From Branchipolynoe longqiensis (Eukaryota; Annelida; Polychaeta; Phyllodocida; Polynoidae), in NCBI GenBank assembly GCA_030323885.1, contig CM059190.1, positions 81,522,709 through 81,586,708 of the forward strand: a stretch of DNA of 64,000 bases, in the 5' to 3' direction. Shown here piece after piece: positions 52,611-63,875 of this stretch. The notes below the pieces were generated by a model. That model saw nothing but the letters and a program-made list of their open reading frames with translations. It made no database searches and was not told the origin of the DNA. Position numbers and translations under genes: made by a program. Within the stretch, counting starts at the first letter, position 1, and each line of letters opens with the position of its first letter.

Positions 52611-53383
52611 ATTCTCAACACATTACCACCACGGGGAAAAACCACCTCCCCCCCCCCCCAAAAAGTGTAATTGACAATGATATGTTACAAATGATATGTT
52701 GCCGTGGTCTGCGGCTTGAATCAACAACCTATGGGTGGAACCGTGCCAACAGCCGTGACCCCAAGGTCAGAGCTAGCCGTGAAGGTTAACTGGCAGTGGG
52801 CCCTCGGGGGGGGGGGGGTCAGTGGGGGGGGGGCGGTTAAACGGACATTAAACAATGGTGAGGCCGGCGGTAATTGATCATTGCCAAAATGCGTGTGTGT
52901 GTGGTTACTGAAGAGGAGGGGAGGGGAGGGGAGGGGGCGGCTATTCCGTGGCATAATGTGTCAATATGCTGCTGTCATTCATATCAGAATTGGATTTGAC
53001 ACTTGGTGGTGTTACTGCACCTCAGGTGGTGTGGTCCAGACACAACATATCCAGGACCTCTCCACGGACAGATATATATTATATATATATATATAGTGTT
53101 CTTCTCGCTGATTCTTCTTAAGGGGACGCATAAGTTCGCCGTTTGGAAGGAGGTTCGACGGTGATGGAAGGATGGAGAAGTTTATTATGTTTCTTGTTCA
53201 ATAGGAGAACTCTGTGTGACATTTGATGTGGCAGTACAGTGGGTGAGTGAGTGACTTGGAGGTTTTAGGCCATGTGGGCAGTTATGGCCATATTCATGGT
53301 GTCAGCCAGTATGAGCTAGTCGACATATTTCCTCATTTTGCTACTGGACAAGTATTATCAGTGCCTTTTCATACCGGATATGG
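52611..53383. other. Unique sequence with homopolymer tracts
   Basis: Poly-C at 52648, poly-G at 52808-52836, GAGGGGAGGGGAGGGG at 52917 and a short (TA)n at 53077. No supported gene. Confidence 0.45.
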
Positions 53384-53642
53384 GACTGTCTCAAAAGGTG
53401 CTAAGCAATATGGGACAAAACTTTGTCCATTGTATTAATGATCAACATACTATCTGCTTATGCATTTGCTCAGGATAAAATGATTTGTTTCTTACATGGG
53501 GTTTCATAATCCCAATAGAATACATATTGATTTGAAGCAAATGTCCTTGTGTTTTCAGTGTAACCGTTTCTGTGCTGTTTTGTGTCAATCGTTACAATGG
53601 GGAAAAAAAGAAGAGTTATCACCTTTTGAGACAGGCTCATAT
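53384..53642 (-). mobile_element. M4
   Basis: GGACTGTCTCAAAAGGTGCT to CACCTTTTGAGACAGGCTCA. The interior (TGCATTTGCTCAGGAT, CAATAGAATACATATTGATT) is the reverse complement of the 18333 copy. Confidence 0.75.
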
Positions 53643-53762
53643 ACATATTCCACACCGCAAGAGGAATATATAACATAGTTCGACCGAAAGCCTCGGTGTG
53701 GCGCTGGGTGGTGGACCAAAGTGGTACCTAAATAACTGGTGTAATATATCTGTGAATATTTC

Positions 53763-54160
53763 CAGGATGAAAGATTGCCACGATTCCACGGATTTCCGCT
53801 TTTTTTTTTGTAACCACCGATGAACTATCACAAAATGCAATGGAGATATATATGATACCAATTGGTCAGTCAAAATGTTGGTCTCATATGAGCATAGATG
53901 GTGCGAGGACATACAAACCCAAACAAACAGAAAAACAAAGGGTGATTGCAGAGAGAGTAAAATGGTGGAATGGGCGATAATACCCTCACAATAAGGACAG
54001 TGAAACACTCCGAGGATAGTTAGTCTGTACTGATGGCTTACTGGAATGGAGCTAGGATAGTGTTTGGACTTGGAGCGCAGTGTGTGAAACCTGACTTCCT
54101 GGAATTTTCGGCGATTCTCTGTCAGTGCTGAACCCGTGGGAGTGGAATATCCATCCCCCC
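53763..54160 (+). mobile_element. M9, diverged
   Basis: AGGATGAAAGATTGCCACGA, then GGCGATAATACCCTCACAAT matching GGCGATAATATAGGCACAAT of the 42054 copy. The right end runs into poly-C (54157-54175). Confidence 0.5.
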
Positions 54161-54370
54161 CCCCCCCCCCCCCAGATATTTCACGATATTGGACAATATA
54201 AGACAATGTAAGGTTATGTAAGACTACCACGCCAGGACCTAGTTTCTCATTCGGTCACATCGGCGCCACCTGCAAGTGGTCCCTCCCACCTTAGGACTAA
54301 CACAGATGTCCAAATCTGATGAGTATTATTATTAGTAATATTATTATTATTATTATTATAATTTGGGGTT

Positions 54371-54490
54371 AAATGGATATTGAATCTATTCGCTGTTCAA
54401 CGGACAAAACTCCATTTCCTACAATATATAAAATAGATATTGAATCTATTCGCTGCTCAACGGACAATCATCCATTTCCTGCAATGGCGG
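54371..54490 (+). promoter_or_regulatory. 60-bp tandem duplication with TATA-like element upstream of the GC-rich ORF
   Basis: The word GATATTGAATCTATTCGCTG occurs at 54375 and 54435, and flanking bases also match, so a segment of about 60 bp is duplicated. Between the copies lies AATATATAAAATAG (about 54423-54436), a plausible TATA box. It would place a start near 54455-54465 and a 5' leader of about 135 bases before ATG 54597. The promoter role is inference from position only. Confidence 0.25.
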
Positions 54491-54596
54491 TTCAACTGCA
54501 ATCAGGCGCGACACCTGGCGGTAGAACGAGACCAGTGAGTGGTCACTGACAGTAAACACACCTGGAGACCGTCCGTACACATGTGAGTTGTGACAC

Positions 54597-56000
54597 ATGG
54601 GCATGTCGGAGAGGAGGATGTGCTCCTCCTGCGGGGTGGACTGCAGCCTACTGGAGGAGCTGGTTCCCGGCCAGCGGCGCCCCAAGTACCGGCACGTTCA
54701 CGTCGTGGTGGGCCTGCACGTGTGGAGGCGGACACGCATCACTCACCACCGGCCCGCCCTGCCCGTCCGCCTCCCGGTACTGACCCCCTACAGCCCACCG
54801 CCCGGCTATCACCTGGCGGAGGAGTCTGAGGGGGAGGAGGGGGACCCGGGGGAGACAGCGGCTTGCTTCGGACATTCGCCGGGGGCCAATTCCCCCCAGG
54901 CCCGGTGGGCTCGAAAGGCAAAGGGCTTCTACCACCAGGAGAAGCTGGGGGAGGAGGAACAGGACCCAAGGGAGACAGCAGCGCGCCTCGGACGTTCGAC
55001 GGGGGTCAATGGCCCCCAGACCCGGTTCACTCAGAAGGCAAAGGGCTTCACCTATCAGCGGGAGGAGGAAGAGCGGGATCCCGGGGAGGCAGCGGCGCGC
55101 CTTGGACAATCTCTGGCCTCCAAAGCCCCCCAGGCCCGGCGGGCTCAGAAGGCAAATGGCTTCTTCTACCACCCAGAGGAGGAGACGGAGGACCCGCAGG
55201 AGGCAGTGGTTCGCCTCGGACATTCACAGGGCTGCAAAGCCCCCCAAGCCTGGTGTGCTCAGAAGGCAAAGGGCTTCTCCTACCCGCCTGCAGGTGCACG
55301 CCGGGGAGACTCGACAAACCCGGTTCTGAGGCATGGTGGTGGTGGGGTAGTTGGTGGTGGTGCTACTGCTAACCACCGGCAACTTTGCCCTGACCCTGGA
55401 GGAGGTAGAACCGGAAGTGTGCATCGAGGTACCGGAACCGGAAGTGTGCATGGAGGAAGGAGAAAAGGAGGAGGAGGGAGAGGATGGGGTGGTGTAGGTG
55501 AGAATGTACATGGCGAATCGGCACAAAAAGCTGATCGTGATCGGACATTCCGACAAAGACCGACGTGGGATGCCAACGTGGCGCCGCCTGGTGGCAGAGA
55601 GGGTGCTAGTTTCTCTGGGGTCCACGGGGACACTGCTGGTTGGAGGCTGGTTGCCGGGCGGGGTGAGGCGGCGTCCAGCGGGCGGGGCGCCGGCACCGAC
55701 AGTGGCGGGTCGGGCATGGACGCTGCGGATTGGATGCTGGATGGCGGGCGGCGTGAGGTGGCTTCCGGCGACGGCGGGGCGCCCCCTAGGGGCGGGCGGT
55801 GCACGTGCAGCAGGGAGCGGCGCGTTGTGCAGAGCCGCTACCACTGCATCCAGTTCAGCGTGGACCTCTTCCCACAGCACCGCCTGGCCAGCTTCTCCTA
55901 CCTGCTCAGTGGAGGCGGCGCCCGCCAGGTGGCGCTAGGGTGTGAGCAGGGCGAGCTGACGCGCACCCAGCAGCCGGCGGTGCGCAGGGTGACGTCACAG
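54597..56000 (+). CDS. Candidate coding exon of an unrecognised protein with 38-40-residue tandem repeats
   Basis: A GC-rich island in otherwise AT-rich DNA carries an open frame from ATG 54597 (second ATG at 54603). It stays open to a good splice donor, CACAG|GTAGGT, at 56000/56001, giving exactly 468 codons in phase 0. Residues 9-16 read CSSCGVDC, and the next stretch is basic with hydrophobic residues. From about residue 83 to 234 there are four degenerate repeats sharing P-E-x-A, LGxS, PQAR and KAKGFxY. The shared GGCAAAGGGCTTC word recurs at 54917, 55037, 55151 and 55265, so the spacings are 120, 114 and 114 bp, all multiples of three. Residues 415-441 (RYHCIQFSVDLFPQHRLASF onward) look like ordinary protein sequence. 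I do not recognise the family. The middle part (about 55340-55700) is Gly/Arg-rich in this frame and looks better in another frame, so an intron or frameshifts are possible. All frames are rather open because of GC content. Confidence 0.45.
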
Positions 56001-56006
56001 GTAGGT
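56001..56006 (+). promoter_or_regulatory. Likely splice donor ending the GC-rich exon
   Basis: CACAG|GTAGGT is a good metazoan 5' splice site. It lies just where protein-like sequence (RRVTSQ) gives way to a C/T-rich simple-sequence tract (CCCTCCCCTCC, 56035-56100). That supports the exon ending here rather than at the ORF stop near 56138. Confidence 0.45.
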
Positions 56007-56162
56007 CGGAGTGGTCAAAAATCTCCTTCTCCGCCATCCATCCCTCCCCTCCCCTCCCCTCCTCTTCCCGTCCCTCCCCTCCCCATCCCTCCCCTCCCCA
56101 CACACACCCTAATAACAATAAATACCTCCTTTTTTTAATTACCCACCAAGAACACCTATATA

Positions 56163-56575
56163 CACCAGATGGGGTGGCCGAATGAGTTGAGCGTCTCTCT
56201 CCCGTTTTGGTAGATTGGTTTGGTTGTTGGAGTTTTACGTTCTGGCAACATCAGCATGAGTAGATTGTGGGATTCAAACCCATGGGTTCAAACCCTGGTC
56301 GACTCAGACCAACGACTTAAAAATGTATGCTTGTCGTTTCCTAGCCGGCACTTGGCATTATTAGGATTGGGCATGGACTGGTTGGCTCAGCATCAGGGTA
56401 ATGTGACTGAGTGGGATGTCAGGTCATGGTGCTGAGTGGGATATCAGGTCATGGCAGCCTGGTCTCCCAGTGGGGAAGCACTATCAAGTCGCCATGAGCA
56501 CACACTGTCACAAGTCGGTACCGATCCTGATATGACCTGCGATGTTGCCAGGACTTAAAACACCAACAACCAACC
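56163..56575 (+). mobile_element. SINE-A with a 40-bp inverted SINE tail inside the head
   Basis: Head AGATGGGGTGGCCGAATGAG, then between box A and box B a minus-oriented tail piece (TTTGGTTGTTGGAGTTTTAC, 56219-56255), then GTAGATTGTGGGATTC and the body. A short body repeat (GAGTGGGATRTCAGGTCATG) occurs twice. Confidence 0.75.
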
Positions 56576-56639
56576 ACCACCTATACTCATCTCCCCGAGT
56601 TGAATGTAGATTTTCTTTATCATGAAATCAACATTCTTC

Positions 56640-56815
56640 ACTCACAAAGCCATTCACTCATCAGTGTACTCACTTATCACTCGCTCATCCACTCACTGAC
56701 CTATCCACCCACTCACCCACTCATCCGCTCACTCATCAATTCCTTCCCTCACTCCCTCCCTCAGTGACTTCTTTACCCATTCCCTCACCCACTCCCTCAC
56801 CCATTCACTCAACAA
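56640..56815. repeat. CTCAYYCACTCAC tract
   Basis: Degenerate tetranucleotide-like CACTCATC / CACTCCCTC repeats following the SINE-A at 56163. Confidence 0.75.
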
Positions 56816-56934
56816 CCAAACTGACAGAATAAATTCTACTCGTGTTTCGTCGTGAGTCTCACCTTTTGCTACGAACACGGCATAAACTGTGTATTGAGTG
56901 TGACCATATATATGAGCTTCGCTGCACTGGTTTC

Positions 56935-57510
56935 TAGTTGATGGCGCTGGTTGTTGAGCTGGTTGCTGCCACTGGTTGTTTCGCTGGTTGCTGATGCCGG
57001 TTGCTGGCTCTGGTTCAATGGTTACTGCCCGTGGTTTCTGACGCCGGTGTCTGCACTGGTTGTTGACGCTGGTTGCTGGTTGCTGTTGCTGGTTACTGCC
57101 GCTGGTTGCTGATGCCGGTTGTTGCTGTCAGTTATGACTGCGCTGGTTCATACCACACGTTCCTGTTGCTGACACTGATTGGTTGCTGCCGCCGGTTGTT
57201 GCTGTCAGTTATGGCTGTGCTGGTTCATACCGCCAGTTGCTGATGCTGATTGGTGGCACTGGTTGCCGCTGCCAGTTGCTGGTTGCTGACCCCGGTTGTT
57301 GCTGTCAGGTATGGCTGCGCTGGTTCATACTGCCAGTTGCTGTTGCTGACGCTGATTGGTGGCACTGGATGCTGCAACTGGTTGTTGGCGCTGGTTTCTG
57401 TGTGGCTGGTTGCTGCTGCTGTTTGCTGCCACCGGTTGCGGCCACCGGTTGCTGTACTACTTGCTGCAGCTGGTTGCTGCTATTGGTTGCTGGTTGTTGC
57501 TGCCACTGCA
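56935..57510. repeat. CTGGTTGCTG minisatellite with higher-order units
   Basis: Basic word (GCYGCTGGTTGCTG); a longer block with TTGTTGCTGTCAGTTATGRC and GCTGGTTCATACCRCC recurs at about 57121, 57198 and 57296. It yields Cys/Trp-rich and Gln-rich frames that are not evidence of coding. Confidence 0.8.
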
Positions 57511-57676
57511 TGCAGTTGTATATTGCGTTAACCACGTGACAACTAATTGAAAGAGTAACTAACACCTGAAATGTTACCCAGTTGGGCATAGCCCTACTAA
57601 TACAGTCACCGAATAACTTACAACTGTCGCCATATTGTTTTGTGCTTACTATAACTGGGATAAGACACAGAAATGC

Positions 57677-57678
<2 letters not shown>

Positions 57679-57738
<60 letters not shown>
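57679..57738. repeat. (TA)n microsatellite
   Basis: About 60 bp of TA. Confidence 0.9.
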
Positions 57739-57747
<9 letters not shown>

Positions 57748-57948
57748 ATGTATAAGCATTATGCGAGTATAAAGCCGCATAAGGGAATTTCTATGTCTGT
57801 ATTACAGTGTATTATGTTATTCCGATATTATATTATTGGCCAATGGGCTCTCTGCATCTATTTGCTTCCTACTCATATGGGCACCAGTGGCTCCACCACC
57901 GCCGAACCATAATTCCGCCGCTACTACTGTCACTTGCGACCGGAATTT

Positions 57949-58142
57949 AAGTAAAACCTGCTCTAAATCGACCGACCATGGGACCGACTTTAAATGGTCC
58001 ATTTCGGGAGGTGGTCGGTTTAGGGAAGTTTTTTTTATTGTTACAATGGTATTATTGTATGGGCGACCATTTGGGATCCAAATAAAGCGATCAATATAAG
58101 GGAGTGGTCGATCTGTGGAGGTGGTCGGGTAGAGAGCTTTGG
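57949..58142 (-). mobile_element. M12, degraded ends
   Basis: AAAACCTGCTCTAAATCGAC, CATGGGACCGACTTTAAATG and GATCAATATAAGGGAGTGGT match M12 in reverse. Confidence 0.6.
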
Positions 58143-58151
58143 ATGTGCATT

Positions 58152-58180
58152 TATATATATATATATCTTTACTAAATGTA

Positions 58181-58216
<36 letters not shown>
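58152..58216. repeat. Interrupted (TA)n
   Basis: Two TA blocks around CTTTACTAAATGTAATATG, just after M12. Confidence 0.8.
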
Positions 58217-58219
<3 letters not shown>

Positions 58220-59531
58220 GATTGGTTGTTTCACATTTCAGCCAGATATGTGATTTATTTTGGATAATAAACTATAAATTCCATGTTAATCCACTGGTCC
58301 CAACCGTCTCTATTAATAATATAACCATTAGATTATTTACCGTGTAAGAATGATTAAACTGGTGCTAGAACAACGGATCAGATAACGTACTATGAATTAC
58401 ATATCATTATGTTAAAATAAATCTGTCAAATAGAGAGCAGCCGAAGCCCATTGCGAATTGACGTTGGGTACTGACATGCAATTACGTTGACTCTGAAGTC
58501 ATTGTGTTCTGCGTGTCGATCTGCTTGGGTGCGTAGGTGGTATAGCGGGCTATGTGGTTGTGAAGACCGATAAAGATGTAGGCCATGTTCTGTGCTCAAC
58601 TCTTGGTGCACAGGGATAGGCTTTGGCATCGGTCTGGGAATGGGAATGTTGGCGACGTAGAGGGCGGCACCTTACTGTTGTCGGTCACGCCATCACCACT
58701 GACTGCCTCCTCCTCCCCCTCATCCCCCCACTCCGCGACCACTGCCACACACAGGGGACCAGACGGGATGGCCGAATGAATAGACTACATCACGGTTCTG
58801 ACTGCGCATGTGCTGAAAACGGCGCTGGGAGCAAAGCAAAGGCGTACGGCCATTGAGTTTGCCGATACGTGTAAGGCAAAACTAGCATTTTATTCAAAAT
58901 AGTTAGAAATACATAACAATTTGGCATAAACATGCATGCACACATGCAATATAATGAGCTGATGAATATAGCTCAGACAAAACTAGCCATAGATAAACAT
59001 GTTGAGCTAAGAAACATACAATTCCACACAAAACAATCAGTGATATCCACATCACCATTATTAATTCTTGTTATAAATATTAAAATGGCAAATGTGTCAA
59101 CATACACTTGTATTAGATAAATATATAACTAATATCTGATTAACCCTACTCATTTTCTAGTTCAACATATGTAATTAACCATATGATATAAATAAAAACA
59201 TTAATAAAATAAGTAAAACTGACTCTGGCTATGGCTGTAACACTAGTCTGAGTGCCCAAATTTGTCTAAATCTAAATGCACATGGCATAAGATGTGCTGA
59301 TTAGATTGATGTAAATGCAATGCTGGATAAAAGATTAATATCTTAATTTATTATATATATTTTTTTAGTTGGTATTCTATGTTTCAAACAAGAGCTGAGA
59401 TCAGCTGAAACTAGCACATTTCATAGCCGCACCCAGTGTATTAGCATGTGCCATGTGCTTCTGGGAGGTTATTTTGCTCTGATGCATCCCACAATGCACC
59501 GCGCCGCTGGAACCGTGATGTAGTCTATTGG
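58217..59531. other. Mostly unique sequence
   Basis: 58430-58755 is GC-richer with a 67-codon minus frame of ordinary composition but no splice or family evidence. The rest is AT-rich with nothing recognised. Confidence 0.4.
58756..58785 (+). mobile_element. SINE-A head fragment
   Basis: GACCAGACGGGATGGCCGAA only. Confidence 0.5.
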
Positions 59532-59855
59532 TTGGTTGGTTGTTGCATTTTACGTCCTGGCAACATATAAGGTCATATCAGGATGGGTACCGACTTGTGA
59601 CAGTGCACACTCATGGTGACTTTATAGTGCTGCCCCACTAGGAAATCAAGCCACCGGCACCGTAACCTGATATCCCACTTAGTCACATTATCCTGACACT
59701 GAACTGACCAGTCCTTGTCCTGTCATATTAATGCCAAGGCTAGGAAGCGACAATTATCAATTTTAAAGTCATTAGTTTGACTCGACCAGGAACCGAACTC
59801 CCGACCTTCCGCACGCGAGGTCCGCGTTCTACCGATTAGAGGCCACCGCACCCGG
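59532..59855 (-). mobile_element. SINE-A, left member of a head-to-head pair
   Basis: Tail TGGTTGTTGCATTTTACGTC to head GGCCACCGCACCCGG, directly followed by an opposite-strand SINE-A. Confidence 0.8.
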
Positions 59856-60170
59856 TAACCCAATGAGTTGAACGTCCATCTCCAGTTTTAGTAGCTCATG
59901 GGATTAGAACCCTGGTCGAGTCAAACCAATGACTTTAAAATGTATACTTGTCACTTCCTAGCCAGGCGCTCGGCATTATTAATGTACGGCAAGGACTGGT
60001 GGACTCGGTCTCAGGATAATGTGACTGAGTGGGATACCGGGTCATGGTGCTGGCAGCCTGGTCTGCCAGTGGGACCGCACTATCTATAGAGTCCCATGAG
60101 CGTGAACTGTCACGAGTCGGTACCCATCCTGATATGACCTTAGATGTTACTAGGACATTACACACCAGCA
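59856..60170 (+). mobile_element. SINE-A, right member of a head-to-head pair
   Basis: TAACCCAATGAGTTGAACGT to AGATGTTACTAGGACATTAC. With the preceding copy it makes an inverted repeat spanning about 640 bp. Confidence 0.75.
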
Positions 60171-60464
60171 AACAAACTACCACTACCAATGGATACCACT
60201 AACACCTCCAGCACTCCCATTTAAAAAAAAAAAACCTCATATATTCACATACCACACCAAGAACAGGAACACCATAATCCATTGAGGGTGCCCCCTACAC
60301 AATACGCCAATTGCGAGATGTCAATATTGGTCACCACCCATACCAGGCCAGCGTTATGGTGCAACACTCTGCAGCATTAATTATTGCATGCAGGATGTGG
60401 TATTTTATCCAATGTGAAACTGTTCTTACTATTCTTAGCATAATTTCATGTGAACGCTTTTTTT

Positions 60465-60595
60465 TGTACAATAGCAATTTAAAATCAAATTTACTTCAAA
60501 CTAAATTAAGGTCAATTATAACTGTCAACCTAATATATATATGAATCTCAGAAAAGGACAGAAAGTCAAAACCATCGGACCATGCCACGTTAACC
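60465..60595 (+). mobile_element. M1 fragment
   Basis: TTTACTTCAAACTAAATTAA to CATCGGACCATGCCACGTTA. Confidence 0.55.
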
Positions 60596-60689
60596 AAAAA
60601 ATGGCAGAAGCTCCAAAACACTGGATTATCCAACTTAACCAACTGATGGTGTGTGTTGGGAGTAGCTATAACCAAACAGCATGAGCATG

Positions 60690-61665
60690 CACTATGACTC
60701 GGGTAGCATGTGCTATGACTCGGGTAGCATGCAGTGTGACTCGGGTAGCCTGCATTGTGACTCGGGTAGCATGCAGTGTGACTCGGGTAGCATGCAGTGT
60801 GACTCGGGTAGCATGCAGTGTGACTCGGGTCAGCGATGCAGTGTGACTATCGGGCAGCATGCAGGGTGCTATGACTCGGGTAGCATTTGACTAGGGTGAC
60901 TCGGGGTAGCCTGCAGTGGTGAACTTCTCGGGTAGCATGCAGTGTGACTCGGGTAGCATGCAGTGTGACTCGGGTAGCATGCAGTGTGACTCTGGTAGCA
61001 TGCAGTGTGACTCGGGTAACATGCAGGGTGGCTCGGGTAGCATGCAGTGTGACTCGGGTAGCATGCATTATGACTCGGGTAGCATGTGATATGACTCGCA
61101 TAGCATGCAGTGTGACTCGGGTAGCATGCAGTATGACTCAAGTAACATGCATTGTGACTTGGGTATCATGTAGTATGACTTGGGTAGCATGCAATATGAC
61201 TCAGGTAGCATGCAGTGACTCGGGTAGCATGCATTATGACTCAGGTAACATGCAGTGTGACTCGGGTAGCATGTAGTATGACTCGAGTAGCATGTGCTTG
61301 GTCTCAGGTAGCATGCATTATGACTCGGGTAGCATGTGCTTGGTCTCGGGTAGCATGCATTATGACTCAGGTAGCATGCACTTTGACTTGGGAGGCATAT
61401 AGTATGACTTGAGTAGCGTGCACTATGACTCGGGTAGCATGGACTAGGACTTGGACAACATGCAGTATGACTCGGGTAGCATGCACTGACTCGGGTAGCA
61501 TGCAGTATGACTCGGGTAGTATTACTGATTCGGGCAGCATGCAAATTGCAATTGCAATACATTATGACCCGGGTAGCATGTACTATCATATGACTCGGGT
61601 AGCCTGCACTATGACTCGGGTAGCATGCACTATGACTCGGGTAGCATGCGCTTGGTCTCGGATAC
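60690..61665. repeat. 21-bp minisatellite, about 45 units
   Basis: Unit GTGACTCGGGTAGCATGCA plus two bases, with local 18-26 bp variants. 21 is seven codons, so several frames on both strands stay open and read DSGSMQC, TRVACSM or SHTACYP repeats. GCATGC is present in most units. No promoter or splice context for a protein. Confidence 0.9.
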
Positions 61666-61884
61666 CACCACTGAGTTGTACTGCCGTTGGTGTGCTTTCA
61701 GGTAGCGTGATGGTTCCAGGGTCGCGTGTTCGACTAGCAGATTGCAGCAGTAGGGACAGTGCCATATTAAATGATGTAAATATGTATATATAGGTCTTAG
61801 AGAAGGTATGGTTTGTGGGTGTTTCAGTGAGTGAATGAGTCAGTGAATGGTCAGTCGAGAAGGTATGCTTTGTGGGTGGCATGC

Positions 61885-62185
61885 TGGTTGTTGGAGTTTT
61901 ACATCCCAGCAACATCTTAGGGTCATATCAGGATGGGTACCAACTTATGCAAGTCTGCACTTATGGTGACTTTATAGTGCTGCCCCACTGGGAAATCAGG
62001 CTGATGCCACCATGACCCAATATCCCACTCAGTCATGTTATCCTGACACGGAGCCAACCAGTCCTTAACCGATCCTATTAATGCTGAGTGCCAGGCTAGG
62101 ACGCGGCAAGTATAAATTTGATAAGTCATTGGTTTGACTCGACCAGGATTGGAGGCCTGTGCTCTACTGATTCGGCGACCATTCA
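61885..62185 (-). mobile_element. SINE-A
   Basis: Tail CTGGTTGTTGGAGTTTTACA to head GTGCTCTACTGATTCGGCGA, with the box B region deleted. Confidence 0.75.
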
Positions 62186-62299
62186 GACTTTTAGAAAAGG
62201 TGTGCTTTGTGGGTGAATCAGTGGGTGAATAGGTGAATGGTTGGTGGTATGAGATATATGAGGCATCAATCTGTTATGGATGAAGTTCTAGCCAAGCCT

Positions 62300-62668
62300 C
62301 GGATGATGTGGCCTAATTGGTAGAGCGCAGGCTTCCCGTGCGGAAGGTCGGGAGTTCAAATCCCAGCTGAGTCAAACCAATGACTTATCACATTGATACT
62401 TGTTGCTATTTAGACTACTACTTGGCATTACTAGGATATGAGGACTGGTTAGCACAGTATCAGGATAATGTGACTGAGGGATGTCGGGTCATGGTGCTGG
62501 TGGCCTGGTCTCCCAGTGGGGCAGCACTACAAAGTCACCATGAGTGTGCACTGTCACAAGCAAGTCGGCACCCGTTGTGATATGCCCTTAGATGTTGCTA
62601 GGACGGAAAACAACAAAGAAACAATCTAGCCAAGATGTTGCTAGGACGTCAACAACAAACAAACAATC
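62300..62668 (+). mobile_element. SINE-A plus a duplicated tail
   Basis: Head CGGATGATGTGGCCTAATTG to CAACAAAGAAACAATC (62625). CTAGCCAAGATGTTGCTAGG and ACAAACAAACAATCTAGCC follow as a partly repeated tail. Confidence 0.75.
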
Positions 62669-63173
62669 TAGCCAAGCACAATAGAAGCTTACATTTTGGA
62701 GGAGGGGGTAAAATGAAAGAAGGAGGGGGCTATGCTAGGATGTAACAGTAGTAGCATTGGTATAAGTAACTTGTATTTATTTACATAGACAGTGACTGAC
62801 TGGTACTCTGTGCCGGCTATTAAATAACACAGGACGTGACTGAACTAAAAGAGGCTATTATTCCAACAGAGAGTATAGACATATTCGCATTAAAGAGCCC
62901 TGGCCATAACACTGTATACATTTGTCCTTATAATATAGAGGTTCTGAATAGATGTATAAGTATGTATTAAAAAAACTTACGAGCAAGTGGCGTGTCACGA
63001 CCCGCCCAGGCGGTGGAGAGCTAGGTGCCTGCCCCCCTCGCCCCGATCAGGGGGTGGGGCAGGACACGACTGAGGTTATTACATGCGATAAAGGGTTTAT
63101 CACTATCTATATATTCATACATACATAAGTATATACACAGAAAAATGCAATGGTGTTTGCATCTATAAGTATA

Positions 63174-63320
63174 TGAGACTGTCTCAAAAGGTGCTAAGCA
63201 ATATGGGACAAAATGTGTTGATCCCAGCGTTACGACGATCAACATAACTAACGTCGTATGGGGGCTTATGCATTTGCAGGTCCGGATGAACTGATTATGA
63301 TTTACCCGGATATTAATAAT
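63174..63320 (-). mobile_element. M4, partial
   Basis: GAGACTGTCTCAAAAGGTGC, GTTGATCCCAGCGTTAC and GCTTATGCATTTGCAGG match, then the copy loses similarity. Confidence 0.55.
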
Positions 63321-63599
63321 ATCATCGTTCAGGCCCATATTATAAAGCGATCGCGAAAAGATCGGGGTCGAACTAAATCGGGTTTCAGTTTACTGAATTA
63401 CATTTGAATTAAAGAATTCTGGTTTCAATGAATCATTGCGTTATATCAGAATTTGCGTTAAATTGGGGCATGTTATAACAGGGTTTCACTGTATTATATA
63501 TACAAAGAAATTCAATTATATATGTGCATATATAAGAATATAAATATATGTATAATATATACATATATGTGTGTATATATATGTAGAAATCAGTTTGAA

Positions 63600-63695
63600 A
63601 TCAGGAGGCAGAGTGACTGCCCGGGGCAGATATCGCCCGGTGGTGGCGCTCGGGCCCGGCTAGCCGGGCAAATCCCGGGCAGGTCAGTGCGATTG
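63600..63695. repeat. GC-rich cluster of CCCGGG/GCCCGG words
   Basis: GCCCGGGGC, CGCCCGG, CGGGCCCGG and CTAGCCGGGC(AAATC)CCGGGC lie within 96 bases in an AT-rich region. Several pair with each other as hairpins. Confidence 0.6.
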
Positions 63696-63779
63696 GACCA
63701 AATAGATATAATAAACACTTATATGAATAATAATAATAATATGAAACCATCCGCCTGTGTTATATTTGCATAATTCATT

Positions 63780-63875
63780 ATACATCCTATATATAGTCAT
63801 ATAGTAGATATATATATAATATAATATATAGTATATATATATATATATAAATAGTATATACTATATATATACATA
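63780..63875. repeat. TA-rich palindromic tract
   Basis: ATATAGTATATA words in both orientations, with no pure microsatellite core. Confidence 0.7.

Noticed and set aside
53637..54230. 197-codon minus ORF
   Set aside because: It runs across M4, M9 and a poly-C tract, so it is stitched from unrelated repeats.
54648..55880. Long minus-strand and other-frame ORFs (89-218 codons) in the GC-rich block
   Set aside because: Expected from high GC content; the repeat spacing, start and splice donor favour the plus frame from 54597. The plus frame around 55348-55600 is kept as an open question.
57183..57589. Cys/Trp-rich and Gln-rich ORFs
   Set aside because: Products of the CTGGTTGCTG minisatellite.
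60690..61665. CRISPR-like array
   Set aside because: Repeats abut without unique spacers, and the DNA is animal-like.
60666..61793. Repeat protein with DSGSMQC or SHTACYP units
   Set aside because: The 21-bp unit keeps several frames open on both strands equally, so openness is not evidence of coding.
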